Shown: in pieces, positions 23,181-32,110 of the stretch
Layout: the number at the start of each line of letters is the position of its first letter
Position numbering within the stretch: position 1 is the stretch's first letter
Source of the DNA: an uncultured marine group III euryarchaeote
Lineage (GTDB): Archaea > Thermoplasmatota > Poseidoniia > MGIII > CG-Epi1
DNA: 47,189 nt
NCBI GenBank assembly: GCA_902531985.1
Contig: CACAGG010000005.1
Location: 1-47,189, forward strand
Direction: 5' to 3'
Program-made: the position numbers and the translations under genes
Notes under the pieces: model-generated
The model's input: the letters and a program-made list of their open reading frames with translations, nothing else
Database searches by the model: none
Told to the model about the DNA's origin: nothing

Positions 23181-24850
23181 GTTTGATAGCATATAGTTTC
23201 AGGTATAAGTTCTAATAATTCATTCCAATTTTGTGTGTTAGTTGTATCATTAGGGTTATTTGGAATTAGATCTATTATTTCGTCTACAGGATCAATTCCA
23301 GTTTGTTCATTAATTTCTTCCTCTGAAATTATAGCAATACCCATTGCCACAACGATTAAATTGTATTCAGGAGCTTTCCAAACTTCACCAATATATCTGC
23401 TTTCAGATCCTTTTGTCACACTACGGTTTAATTGTCCAAAACCAAATTCTTCAGTTTTTGCAGTTCCATTGTATATTGAGTATTGAGTACTATATCCTTG
23501 TTTAGTAAGACGACTGCCTTGTTCAATTTGGGAATCTAAATCAATTTCCTGATCAATTGCCATCTCCTTAAATTGGTCATCTAGAATACTTAACATATTT
23601 TCTTCTTCTAAGTTAAATGGAATTTTTATTGCCACTACAAAAAGCAAAGCAGGATATCCATCCTGATCTTCCTCCTGATCCATACCGTCATCGGCGTAAA
23701 GAACATACGAACTTGCAGCCAAGCCTAAGCCGTATTCACTATATTCATTCATCATGTTCTTCCAACCATTTCCAGAATCACCTTGTATGAGTCCTTTGGG
23801 AATCATAACTGAAGAAGTTTCATACAATGGAATCAGGGCCAGACATGGTAAGACAATTATAATGGCAACTGCACCAGCCCCAGACGCCCTCATTGCCATT
23901 CTCCATTTTTCTCTAGGAATTCCAGCTAAGATTCTGCCAATAAGATACAAAGGAATGCCTATGGATATGCTTTGAAGTAAGGGTATCATGCTTGACTGTG
24001 AGATTGTTAGTATTAGGCCAAGAAAAATACAAACGCAAAATATTTGGTACCCTATTCGCCTTGCTTCAAACTTTCTATTAAAAATTTCAAAAGACCAATT
24101 AGCTTTAATATATTCTACTTTCATAAAATTTAAAAGAGTAATCCACGCACTTAGTGTCCAGCCAGGGCTCGGATCCACTTTTCTAAATTCATTAGTTTTT
24201 CTTTTGTCTCTGTGTAATATGAAGAATCCGAATGAAGTTGCAGCGAAAAGAAATGTCCAAAATCCAGTTCCTAACCTAAAGGATCCCATGTAATATGATA
24301 GGAAAGCAAGTGTTGCAAACATCCATGCTAATTTAAGAACTCTTGATTCGTTTTCACCAACCAGAGTAAGTTCTAAATTTCTTACTTCTCCACCGTCCAC
24401 TAGATCTGCATCTAATATTTGCTTACCATCTTTTCTTTCAAGTCCAACAATAGAATTAGATCTTATATTTTCAATCAAAAGTTGAATGGTTTCAGTATCT
24501 TTACTTATTTTCCATTCTTTGCCTTGAATACCAATAATTAAGGCTTCAATTCGAACATATTGCCGAGCTACAGATAAAAGTAAAAATAAACCAAAAAACA
24601 ATGGGTTTGATACACTAATCATTGCCAAAGGAACAAAAATTAATTGCCACCACCATGAAAATCTAGGTATGAATGCCCTTCCAAGATAATCTATCTTGTC
24701 GGTTTGTAAATCCCATAGTTCATTTTTGTTTGCGATAAATATCCGTAAATTAGTCATTACAATTGAAAAGCCACTTCCTCGGTCTACATTTACCTCATCA
24801 TACTGTTTGAGAAATTTTTCTCCTGGCAGAAAGTTATCCGTGATGTCCAC
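23177..24850 (-). CDS. Polytopic membrane protein with N-terminal PH-like domain and large C-terminal domain
   Basis: The first about 60 residues (NFLPGEKFLKQYDEVNVDRG, then FSIVMTNLRIFIANK) look like a bacterial-type PH/GRAM domain. Hydrophobic segments follow at about 65-95, 175-215, 268-310 and 318-345. A 200-residue acidic C-terminal domain, probably outside, has WYxx-like beta patterns (AASSYVLYADDGMDQEEDQD, VWKAPEYNLIVVAMGIAII). I do not recognise the family. The GTG start at 24850 stands 20-29 nt from a reverse TATA (TTATAG), which fits a leaderless mRNA. Confidence 0.7.
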   Translation of the reverse strand: MDITDNFLPGEKFLKQYDEVNVDRGSGFSIVMTNLRIFIANKNELWDLQTDKIDYLGRAFIPRFSWWWQLIFVPLAMISVSNPLFFGLFLLLSVARQYVRIEALIIGIQGKEWKISKDTETIQLLIENIRSNSIVGLERKDGKQILDADLVDGGEVRNLELTLVGENESRVLKLAWMFATLAFLSYYMGSFRLGTGFWTFLFAATSFGFFILHRDKRKTNEFRKVDPSPGWTLSAWITLLNFMKVEYIKANWSFEIFNRKFEARRIGYQIFCVCIFLGLILTISQSSMIPLLQSISIGIPLYLIGRILAGIPREKWRMAMRASGAGAVAIIIVLPCLALIPLYETSSVMIPKGLIQGDSGNGWKNMMNEYSEYGLGLAASSYVLYADDGMDQEEDQDGYPALLFVVAIKIPFNLEEENMLSILDDQFKEMAIDQEIDLDSQIEQGSRLTKQGYSTQYSIYNGTAKTEEFGFGQLNRSVTKGSESRYIGEVWKAPEYNLIVVAMGIAIISEEEINEQTGIDPVDEIIDLIPNNPNDTTNTQNWNELLELIPETICYQT

Positions 24851-24938
24851 AATTATTGGTTAACATACCACTATAATTAAGTTTTTTTGATTTTTAATAT
24901 AAGGAGGTAAATTAATAGCCCTTATTATTTGGATAGTT

Positions 24939-25856
24939 ATGGAATCACTTGATTGGATTCGCTTTTTAGCAGGAGTTTCGATGCTTTGCTATGGTTCATG
25001 GACTGATTTGAAAACCCGTAAAGTCCCCAATCAGGTTTGGATAATATCAGGCGGTTTTGCATCCTTATTATTAATTTTTGAACTATCACAAGAAGATTGG
25101 AGTTATTCTGTTTGGGCTTTAGTTTTTGCTACAATTGTATTATTTTACAATGCATTCATTGATGAGTATATTTTAGATGAAAACCAAATTCGGCTTTGGC
25201 AAGTTACACAATTTTTAGCAATTTTATCAGCACTTTACTTCCTAGTAAGCATAGATTCTGACGGATTTATTGATGATGATTATAGATTGCTTGACATAAT
25301 GTCAATTTCAATATTAATGATTTTAATGTATATTTGGTTTTATTTTGGACCTACCATTGGCGGTGCAGATGTTAAGGCTATAATGACTATTGGATTGTTA
25401 ACTCCTTTTACCTTTTCTTTTGGAGATAATTCTTTAATGGCTTTTGAGACGCGTGGTTTTCCGTATCCTTTTGTGGTTTTTATGAATTCGTTATTATTGT
25501 ATTTACTTGTACCTATAGGTCTAGCAATTTTTAATATTTTTAGAGGAAATACAGAAAAACCATATTTTCAAATATTCTTTGGGACAAAGATGATTATTTC
25601 TAAAGCTCGAAAAAGTTTCGTATGGCCAATGCAACAAATTATCGGTAATAAGGCGGTTATGGTGGCTTTTGTAAAGCACAAAGCAGATTCAGACTTGCAG
25701 TGGGATATGTTGGAAGAAAAAGGAATTAATGAACCTTGGATTACTTTCAAAATCCCATATATAATTCCATTAACTTTAGCATTTATAGTTTCAGCAATTT
25801 ATGGAGATTTATTTTCAACTTATTTGGTAGAACCCATAAATTCATTCTTTGATTAA
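24939..25856 (+). CDS. A24-family prepilin peptidase-like membrane protease
   Basis: Two aspartates typical of A24 aspartyl proteases are present: Asp23 in YGSWTDLKTRKVPN and Asp144 in TIGGADVKAIMT (the GxGD motif, here GGAD). Hydrophobic segments between and after them give about six to seven membrane passes. Archaeal relatives (PibD/FlaK) cleave class III signal peptides of pilins and archaellins. At 305 residues it is longer than PibD, with a C-terminal extension ending in a last TM (IIPLTLAFIVSAIYGDLFS). No pilin gene is nearby. AAGGAGGTAA at 24901 is too far from the ATG to be its ribosome site. No alternative in-frame start closer to it is seen. Confidence 0.82.
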   Translation: MESLDWIRFLAGVSMLCYGSWTDLKTRKVPNQVWIISGGFASLLLIFELSQEDWSYSVWALVFATIVLFYNAFIDEYILDENQIRLWQVTQFLAILSALYFLVSIDSDGFIDDDYRLLDIMSISILMILMYIWFYFGPTIGGADVKAIMTIGLLTPFTFSFGDNSLMAFETRGFPYPFVVFMNSLLLYLLVPIGLAIFNIFRGNTEKPYFQIFFGTKMIISKARKSFVWPMQQIIGNKAVMVAFVKHKADSDLQWDMLEEKGINEPWITFKIPYIIPLTLAFIVSAIYGDLFSTYLVEPINSFFD

Positions 25857-26486
25857 ATCTAATAATTCGGACAAAACCGTAGCTGTAGCACCCCATACTG
25901 TTTTCCCCATGACTTTGAAAATAGGTACTTTCACTTGATTCCCTCTCAGATTCCATAGTTCATAGTATCCGTTATCAGCATCAATAAGTGTTTTCATTCT
26001 TAGTAAAATCAATTCTTCTACTTCACTTTCATTAATTTTCCACTTAGGTTCATCCTTAATTATTCCTACAAAAGGAAATATTAGGTAGTTTGAAACAGGA
26101 ACCGGTAATGGCGTTAATCCACCAATTATTTCAACATTGTCTGGTAAAATTCCAACTTCTTCAAAGGCTTCTCTTGTTGCAGTTTCTTGAATATCTTCAC
26201 CTTTTTCCATTGCACCTCCTGGAAGTGCAATTTGTCCAGCATGATTCTTTTCGTGCATAGGTCTTTTTATTAACGGAAAATACCATTCATTTTCCTTTTT
26301 AAACAGTCCAATAAGGACTGCTGCAGTTTTCATCTTATTTAATTTTTCTTTAGATAACCAGTCTTTATATTTTTGAAAGCTTTCAATCTCAACACTATCA
26401 CCTTCGTTAGACTTTACAGCCATTCTTTTCCAAGAATTTATTCCAGGCAATTTAGCTTCCAAATTTTTTTGAAGTATTTCTATCAA
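25842..26486 (-). CDS. Nudix hydrolase, CoA pyrophosphatase (NudL-like)
   Basis: The Nudix box GGAMEKGEDIQETATREAFE followed by EVGI is complete (about residues 90-113). Upstream, PLIKRPMHEKNHAGQIALPG matches the CoA diphosphatase subfamily signature (LxxRxxxxxxHxGQxxxPGG). Such enzymes cleave CoA and its derivatives to phosphopantetheine and 3',5'-ADP. It lies 7 nt after the pepD stop in the same operon. Its last codons overlap the prepilin peptidase gene by 15 nt. Confidence 0.87.
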   Translation of the reverse strand: MIEILQKNLEAKLPGINSWKRMAVKSNEGDSVEIESFQKYKDWLSKEKLNKMKTAAVLIGLFKKENEWYFPLIKRPMHEKNHAGQIALPGGAMEKGEDIQETATREAFEEVGILPDNVEIIGGLTPLPVPVSNYLIFPFVGIIKDEPKWKINESEVEELILLRMKTLIDADNGYYELWNLRGNQVKVPIFKVMGKTVWGATATVLSELLDLIKE

Positions 26487-26493
26487 ATTGAAT

Positions 26494-27960
26494 TCACTTT
26501 TTTGCTAACTTTTCCAAAATTTTAAGTAATAAATCCCAGAATTTATCGACAGATTTTATTTCAACTCTTTCATCAGGTGAATGGGGGCCTTTAATTGTAG
26601 GCCCAAAAGAGATCATGTCCATATTATCTACTTTTTCACCTATAACTCCGCATTCCAACCCGGCATGAATTGCACAGATATGCGGTTCTTTGCCAAGTAG
26701 TTCCTTGTAAATTTCTGTTGTAGTTTCCAAAATTGCAGATTTTGGATTTGGAGCCCACCCTGGATAAGCTTCATCTTGTTTAACAGAAGCTCCATATGCT
26801 TCACTCATTGTGCAGATTCTCTCTCTTTGGGATTCTAGAGCTTCTGCAATAGAAGATCTTGTTGAGCAAGCAACAATAAAATTCCCATTATGCATTTTAA
26901 TCGAAGCTAGATTATTAGATGTTTCTACTAAATTTTCGACATCATGTGAATACTTTAGTACTCCATGAGGTAAAGTTCTCAATAATCCTATAATTCGTTC
27001 TTGGGACTTTCTGCTAAGATTAGTATCAGGCGAATCTTCTAATCCTGAGAAATTTATTCTTAGATTATTTTCTATGGAGCCAAATTCTTTTGCTAAAGCA
27101 GCACGTCTCCTTGATACAGTGTCTTGGGCATCTGAAACCGCTTCGGGACTAACGAGTATTGTAGCAAATGCTTCTCTTGGTATTGCATTATGTTTATCGC
27201 CACCAACAATAGAAACTAATCTTACATCACTTTTCTTTTGAATTGCATCAAAAACAGAAGAGAGAAAAACAATTGCATTTCCTCTGTCCTCATGTATGTC
27301 TACGCCTGAATGGCCACCCTTAAGCCCTTCAATAGATAACTGAAAAGAGAGAAAATCATTTGGGGCTTCCTCGTATTCTGTAGGTAAGGTTATAGTTGAA
27401 TCTCCTCCGCCTGCACAACCAATACAGATTTCTCCCCAATCTTCGGTGTCAAGATTAAGCATAGTTCTTCCTTTAATTATTTCACCACTTAGGGCGAAAG
27501 CTCCAGTCAAACCAGTCTCTTCATCAACGGTAAAGAGGCATTCGAGAGGAGGCAATACAGAATCAAGTGGCATATCTAATAATGCCATGGCTGCAGCAAC
27601 TCCAATTCCATTATCAGCACCAAGTGTTGTATCTCTTGCTTTCAACCAACCCTCTTCTATGTATAAATCAAGAGAATCGTTCATAAAGTCATGATTTGAA
27701 TCTCTATTCTTTTCACAAACCATGTCAACGTGACTTTGGATTACAACAACTGGTGATTTTTCACCACCCCCAGTACCTGGTCTTAGTATTACTATGTTGC
27801 CAGTAGAATCTTCTCTCATTTTTAGATTTTTTTCAGTAGCGAAGTTTCTCAAATATGTTAAAATTTTTTCTTCGTGTTTCGATGGTCTTGGAATCTTGGT
27901 TAAAGTTTCAAAATGCTTCCATACATTTTCAGGTTTTAGACCCTTAGTTACCGTTGTCAT
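26494..27960 (-). CDS. pepD: Aminoacyl-histidine dipeptidase, M20 metallopeptidase PepD
   Basis: The 488-residue PepD-type enzyme has all the expected M20C metal-site motifs: IQSHVDMVCEKN, TTLGADNGIGVAAA, FTVDEETGLTGA, LNLDTEDWGEICIGCAGG and late GPHSPDERVEI. It hydrolyses dipeptides such as Xaa-His in the cytoplasm with zinc. The start at 27960 is the only good one (MTTVTKGLKPENVWKHFE). A reverse TATA-like run (TTTTATTTTAG, about 27981-27991) stands about 25 nt upstream, suggesting its own leaderless promoter at the end of the preceding gene. The Nudix gene follows. Confidence 0.92.
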   Translation of the reverse strand: MTTVTKGLKPENVWKHFETLTKIPRPSKHEEKILTYLRNFATEKNLKMREDSTGNIVILRPGTGGGEKSPVVVIQSHVDMVCEKNRDSNHDFMNDSLDLYIEEGWLKARDTTLGADNGIGVAAAMALLDMPLDSVLPPLECLFTVDEETGLTGAFALSGEIIKGRTMLNLDTEDWGEICIGCAGGGDSTITLPTEYEEAPNDFLSFQLSIEGLKGGHSGVDIHEDRGNAIVFLSSVFDAIQKKSDVRLVSIVGGDKHNAIPREAFATILVSPEAVSDAQDTVSRRRAALAKEFGSIENNLRINFSGLEDSPDTNLSRKSQERIIGLLRTLPHGVLKYSHDVENLVETSNNLASIKMHNGNFIVACSTRSSIAEALESQRERICTMSEAYGASVKQDEAYPGWAPNPKSAILETTTEIYKELLGKEPHICAIHAGLECGVIGEKVDNMDMISFGPTIKGPHSPDERVEIKSVDKFWDLLLKILEKLAKK

Positions 27961-27991
27961 GTTTTATTATGTGAGAACGCTAAAATAAAAT

Positions 27992-28495
27992 TTAGTTTTT
28001 AGAGTAATAATTAATTTCAATAAAAATGTATGGTTCTAATAATGTTCTTTCAAATGTATTAACAATCTGGTTATTTACAGTCATTTCAATAGCGTGCTGT
28101 TCATCGGCATCATTACCTAGTATTACATTTTTTGAAAAATCTTCTCCCCAAATATCAAAGAAGAATCCTAGTTCAGCAGTGGCATTCTTTGTCGTTTCCA
28201 CATGTACCCTTCCACTATTATCGTAAGTATGGATTGGATGCAAAAATAAGGTTTCATTATTTTCATTTTTTTCAAAACCTATATTGGCAGGTATAACAAT
28301 ACGTTCACCATCTACAGTTATATTCAATTGTAAATGGTAATGGTAATCGGATTTTATTCCTTGTAGTGCGTAATAGCATATTTCACTTTTTAGATAATTA
28401 TTTCCCGTTTCAGTTTCATTAGTTTCTGATATGTTGATATAGTAGACACTCGTTAGTATCATAATAGAGATTAAACCTAAGAAGAGTGCTTTCAT
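27992..28495 (-). CDS. Membrane-anchored exported protein of the HxHLxLxV/IPANIG type, unknown function
   Basis: An N-terminal hydrophobic segment (ALFLGLISIMILTSVYYI) anchors a small outer domain. The domain has the ordered motifs SDYHYHLQLNITVDGERIVI, PANIGFEKN, PIHTYDNSGRVHVETT and GFFFDIWGEDFSKNVI. I recall these from small exported archaeal and bacterial proteins with many conserved His, found near copper proteins; no activity is established. The ATG at 28495 is chosen; a TTG at 28534 would overlap the previous gene by 23 nt. It follows the cupredoxin-like gene by 16 nt, so both form one operon. Confidence 0.72.
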   Translation of the reverse strand: MKALFLGLISIMILTSVYYINISETNETETGNNYLKSEICYYALQGIKSDYHYHLQLNITVDGERIVIPANIGFEKNENNETLFLHPIHTYDNSGRVHVETTKNATAELGFFFDIWGEDFSKNVILGNDADEQHAIEMTVNNQIVNTFERTLLEPYIFIEINYYSKN

Positions 28496-28511
28496 TAAAT
28501 CTTGCTTTTGC

Positions 28512-29144
28512 TTAATCTTCTTCTTTGCTACCAAAGATAATCATGCCTCCAAGTATTGCAGCACCTACTCCGGATCCTGCTGCAATAAATAGCAGAAAAG
28601 CCGGTCTTTCTTCATTGTTGTTGTTCTCTTCATCATTTATTACATTATCTTGGAATCCAGCCCTGAGGTGAAAATCTGGATTAACAGTAACATTGCCATA
28701 TACCTTTTCAGTTTTTCCTGAAGTTTCATTAAATATTATATCAACAAAAGCGTATGTTCCAACTATGTTGTAATAGCTCATATTCATTGTAGTTTCATTA
28801 AATATGATATCAAAATATGCATTACAATTTTCATCTACTTTTGTTCCGTTTATATGTTCGCATGAGTTGGTTAAATTTCCAGAATCCCAATCATCTTCCC
28901 CCTGATATATTCCGTCTGAATTTGCATCTACCAATATTCTATGAGTTACATTCTCACGATCATCAACATTAATCCATCGTGCAGTGTCATTTACTCTCAT
29001 TTGGGCATTCCCCGGTACTACACTATCTTCCCTTACGATTAATGTAAACATTTCACCAGTGTGTGCAGACGCTAAGGGAAACATTATTTGGAAGCACAAG
29101 ATAAGTGCTAATATTGTGGCCAAAACAGTTTCCTTTACTTTCAT
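28512..29144 (-). CDS. Exported cupredoxin-like protein with C-terminal membrane anchor
   Basis: A signal peptide (1-27, ending SAHTG, with the mature end near His28) precedes a beta-sandwich of plastocyanin look: VVPGNAQMRVNDTARWINVD, ENVTHRILVD, DSGNLTNSCEHING. A C-terminal transmembrane helix (AFLLFIAAGSGVGAAILGGM) ends with KEED outside the membrane on the cytosolic side. His in VTHRI and Cys in CEH or ENCNAYF are possible copper ligands, but the canonical Cys-His-Met end is not clear, so metal binding is unproven. An internal in-frame duplication repeats DIIFNET. The start lies about 26 nt from the shared TATA box. Confidence 0.7.
   Translation of the reverse strand: MKVKETVLATILALILCFQIMFPLASAHTGEMFTLIVREDSVVPGNAQMRVNDTARWINVDDRENVTHRILVDANSDGIYQGEDDWDSGNLTNSCEHINGTKVDENCNAYFDIIFNETTMNMSYYNIVGTYAFVDIIFNETSGKTEKVYGNVTVNPDFHLRAGFQDNVINDEENNNNEERPAFLLFIAAGSGVGAAILGGMIIFGSKEED
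28722..28813 (-). repeat. In-frame direct duplication inside the cupredoxin-like gene
   Basis: Two 23-nt copies (28722-28744 and 28791-28813) differ at one base and are 69 nt apart, so the shift is exactly 23 codons. Both encode the strand DIIFNET. It may mark a recent strand duplication. Confidence 0.75.
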
Positions 29145-29164
29145 GTTCGTCCATTCTAAATAGG

Positions 29165-29177
29165 CTATAAATAAAAG
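29165..29177. promoter_or_regulatory. Shared TATA box of a second divergent leaderless gene pair
   Basis: CTATAAATAAAAG is centred at 29171. The two start codons, 29144 (minus) and 29196 (plus), have their midpoint at 29170, about 26 nt away on each side. One element can therefore serve both leaderless genes, the same geometry as at 11572. Confidence 0.6.
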
Positions 29178-29195
29178 CTTATACTGAGTAAAACA

Positions 29196-31004
29196 ATGCA
29201 GACTAAAGAGATGGCTCTCGCAGCTTTAATTGTTCTTAGTTTAATTAGTGTTACAGCTTATTTACTCACACCAGAGGACAGTGCAGATTCTTCGGATGTG
29301 ATTTTATTTATTGATGAAGATCCCTTGATTCAAGAAGAGGGGCATGATCATATGGACGCTTCAATGCATAATATGAGTAGTGGAAATATCGAGCAAATAT
29401 CATACAATCCTCTAACAAATGGAGGTAATGCAGAAGTCACAGTTGCAGATTCTCCAGATGGGAGAACCTATGCCTATCAATCAGGCTGGTCTGAATTTCA
29501 TATAACTGATGTGACTGATCCATACAATACGACTGTAACTGGAAAATATACAGATCCAAACACTCAACTCCTTGACATTAAATATTTAGAATTTAGTGGT
29601 AGAGAGTATGTAATTCTTCAAAATCAGTTGGTTGACCCTGGCTACACAGATCCTCAAGTTGGGGAATGGGGTGATCCAACTCAAGTAAGCGTTGTACTAG
29701 TGGATGTAACGGATAAGACAAACCCTGTTTGGGTTGATAGCTGGTATGATTCAGATCATCCCAGTGGACCTCATAATCTTTATACACATATGATTGATAA
29801 TGAATGGTATATTTTTGTTGCAAATCCAGATTATGAGGGTTGTGATATTGCCGTTGGTGAAGCTTGTGGGGGCGTTACTATAGCTCATTTGAATCTTCAA
29901 GGTTCAGCAGCTAGAACTTTAGAGGGAGTACCCGGTTCAGGGTATGGTCACACAATAATTAAAGTTGGAGAATATGAAGTGGCTTGGGAGACAACAAGAG
30001 GTGGTTGGATTTATATCCATGATATGACAGTTCAGACTTGGCCAGGAAATGACCCTTTAGATCCACGTTATGGACGAACTTATGTTTATGGAGCTTATTG
30101 GGAAGCAGGTGTTAGAATTGGTGATGTTACTGATGTACCTCATCCAGTTAATAGTCCTGAAAACTATTTATTTTATGGATTAGGGTGTAAAAGTACAGTT
30201 GGTTCTCCAGTTACCTGTTTGTGGAGAGCTCCAGAAGTAGGTTATTGGATGGATTTTGCAGATTTTGATGGCGATGGAGAACCTGACAGTGGTTCTACAG
30301 GTAATGAAAATGGAGGTCGTTCATCCTACATACATTATACTGAACCTTACCCTGAGATGGTTGATATATCTCATATTCGTCCAGAATTAGAGGGCGAAAG
30401 GCATCTAATTACAGCAGCAGTGGAAGTCTTGTCAACATATGTGGGAACAGGGATGATTTATGTCATTGATAATACAGATTATGAAGTAGTAAACGGTAAT
30501 CTACGGTTCTTACCTAAGCTAGTAGGAGACTGGGAAATTCCAACATCAGGTTTGCACTGTTTTGGTTCTTCATGTGAATCCCATGCCAATGGAGATGAAT
30601 GGTTACTTTTTAGCCCGCATAACTTAGATTCAGGCCACTTTATCACAGATGAAGAAAAGCCAGATCAGAGCTATGGAGGTGGGTGGGATGGAAGATTATA
30701 CATTTCTCATTATCATGCAGGATTATGGATTGTTGATGTTGAAACAATAATTGCCACAGGTAATTTTGAAGATAGAAATGCTTCTCATTTATCTTCAACA
30801 GTTGCTTACATTCTCCCTCAAAATGGAGGTTATGGCGAACCATTGGATTCAAATTTTTATGATTTTGGCTGGATACCCTTCTTGTGGGCAGCAGAATATC
30901 ATGATGGATATACTTACCTTTCTTGCATAACTTCAGGCTTGTATATTGCTCAGTTAGATATAGACATACCTTACATGCAAGAAGGTTCTTCTACTGACGA
31001 TTAG
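29196..31004 (+). CDS. Exported LVIVD-type beta-propeller protein with His/Met-rich N-terminus
   Basis: An uncleaved or cleaved N-terminal hydrophobic segment (ALAALIVLSLISVTAYLL) exports a 602-residue protein. Just after it is GHDHMDASMHNM, a His/Met cluster of copper-binding look. The body has LVIVD-like propeller blades (FHITDVTDPYNTTVTG, VVLVDVTDKTNPVWVDSW, RIGDVTDVPHPV, LYISHYHAGLWIVDVET). The repeated His and Cys residues (GLHCFGSSCESH) may form disulphides or bind metal. It is divergent from the cupredoxin-like operon across one TATA box, suggesting a common task outside the cell. Its stop overlaps the SOUL gene by 14 nt. No enzymatic activity can be assigned. Confidence 0.78.
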   Translation: MQTKEMALAALIVLSLISVTAYLLTPEDSADSSDVILFIDEDPLIQEEGHDHMDASMHNMSSGNIEQISYNPLTNGGNAEVTVADSPDGRTYAYQSGWSEFHITDVTDPYNTTVTGKYTDPNTQLLDIKYLEFSGREYVILQNQLVDPGYTDPQVGEWGDPTQVSVVLVDVTDKTNPVWVDSWYDSDHPSGPHNLYTHMIDNEWYIFVANPDYEGCDIAVGEACGGVTIAHLNLQGSAARTLEGVPGSGYGHTIIKVGEYEVAWETTRGGWIYIHDMTVQTWPGNDPLDPRYGRTYVYGAYWEAGVRIGDVTDVPHPVNSPENYLFYGLGCKSTVGSPVTCLWRAPEVGYWMDFADFDGDGEPDSGSTGNENGGRSSYIHYTEPYPEMVDISHIRPELEGERHLITAAVEVLSTYVGTGMIYVIDNTDYEVVNGNLRFLPKLVGDWEIPTSGLHCFGSSCESHANGDEWLLFSPHNLDSGHFITDEEKPDQSYGGGWDGRLYISHYHAGLWIVDVETIIATGNFEDRNASHLSSTVAYILPQNGGYGEPLDSNFYDFGWIPFLWAAEYHDGYTYLSCITSGLYIAQLDIDIPYMQEGSSTDD

Positions 31005-31527
31005 TAGGCCATTCAATTGGCAGGTGTATTTCATTTCTCCTCGCAAATGGGAGCGTAGTCATTGGATTATCATAGACAGCTAATTTTGGGACCCCCTTCT
31101 GCTTCAATCCTTCAGATTTAATCAATTTTTGAAGTTTTTGTATCAGTTTTTCAGTTCGTGTATTACCAGAAAACCAAGAAAACTTTAATACAGCTATAAA
31201 CTTGCCTTCAACCTCTAGTAATTTTACCCTACTGCTGTTTGGTTTTGGCAATTTCTCAATATTAAATTTAGAAGGCATTGTAAAAGCCATTAAGGTTTTA
31301 TCATTCTTATTCCAAGTGTGAACTGGAGCAGTCATTGATATGTTTTGAGACTTATTGTTGTTGCCAAAGATATAGCTTGCAATTTCTCTAAAATGAGTAC
31401 TGGAACTTACTTCTTCAGTTGACGGTGAAGCTACTTGTGCTTGTATTGTATCAAAGTATTTCCTAATTTCAAAATCAGAGTATTTTTGAATAACCTCAAA
31501 TATCGGTTCTTCTAAATTCTCTGCCAT
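30991..31527 (-). CDS. SOUL/HBP-family heme-binding-like protein
   Basis: The 178-residue protein follows the SOUL pattern: EPIFEVIQKYSDFEIRKY at the start, ISMTAPVHTW in the middle, MAFTMPSKFNIEKLPKP, and a late VYDNPMTTLPFARRNEIHLP. Family members bind heme or other tetrapyrroles in some cases; others do not. No signal peptide is present, so it is cytosolic. It follows the cyclophilin gene by 9 nt on the same strand and so may be cotranscribed. The family is known mainly from eukaryotes and bacteria. Confidence 0.88.
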   Translation of the reverse strand: MAENLEEPIFEVIQKYSDFEIRKYFDTIQAQVASPSTEEVSSSTHFREIASYIFGNNNKSQNISMTAPVHTWNKNDKTLMAFTMPSKFNIEKLPKPNSSRVKLLEVEGKFIAVLKFSWFSGNTRTEKLIQKLQKLIKSEGLKQKGVPKLAVYDNPMTTLPFARRNEIHLPIEWPTNRQ

Positions 31528-31536
31528 GCATTCTTA

Positions 31537-32040
31537 CTATATTTTTGTCACGGATATTATTTGTTGATGCTTAACTGGCTTGTCATTAGGTCCGGTCTTA
31601 CAACTTTCAATTTTTTTAACAACCTCCATTCCATCTATTACCTTTCCGAATACAGGATGTGCAGAAGGCGTAGATCTATCCCACCAATCAAGGAATGAAT
31701 TATGTACTGTATTAATAAAAAATTGCGAACCTCCACTATTTGGCCCTGCATTTGCCATACTTAAAGTTCCAATTTCATTCGAAAATTTTGCACTATCTAA
31801 ATGTTCATCTGAAATTGTGTAACCAGGCCCTCCTGTTCCACATTTATTACTATTTGGATCTTTACTGTGTGGGCATCCTCCTTGAAGCATGAATCCTCTT
31901 ATTACTCTATGAAAATGTAATCCATTATAGTATCTTTTTTCTACTAATTTAAGGAAATTTCCAGCAGTAATAGGCATACTATCGGTATATAATTCGATTG
32001 TAATATCTCCAGCACTCGTTCGCATTAATACATTGGTCAT
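31537..32040 (-). CDS. Peptidyl-prolyl cis-trans isomerase, cyclophilin type
   Basis: The 167-residue single-domain cyclophilin has [15 protein letters not shown], the catalytic Arg within [20 protein letters not shown] and the tail [14 protein letters not shown]. There is no signal peptide, so it acts in the cytoplasm as a folding helper. The insert with [16 protein letters not shown] is typical of small bacterial and archaeal forms. The start at 32040 follows an AT-rich upstream stretch; no strong Shine-Dalgarno is seen. Confidence 0.95.
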   Translation of the reverse strand: MTNVLMRTSAGDITIELYTDSMPITAGNFLKLVEKRYYNGLHFHRVIRGFMLQGGCPHSKDPNSNKCGTGGPGYTISDEHLDSAKFSNEIGTLSMANAGPNSGGSQFFINTVHNSFLDWWDRSTPSAHPVFGKVIDGMEVVKKIESCKTGPNDKPVKHQQIISVTKI

Positions 32041-32110
32041 ATTTTCATATTAAAGGCGTCAACAAAAAGTTTGACCCTATCTTTTAACAATACCTCTTTT
32101 TGAGAACATT

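Noticed and set aside
24879-24890. T-rich terminator near 24880
   Set aside because: It lies in a divergent promoter region, not after a gene; it is more likely an AT-rich promoter element.
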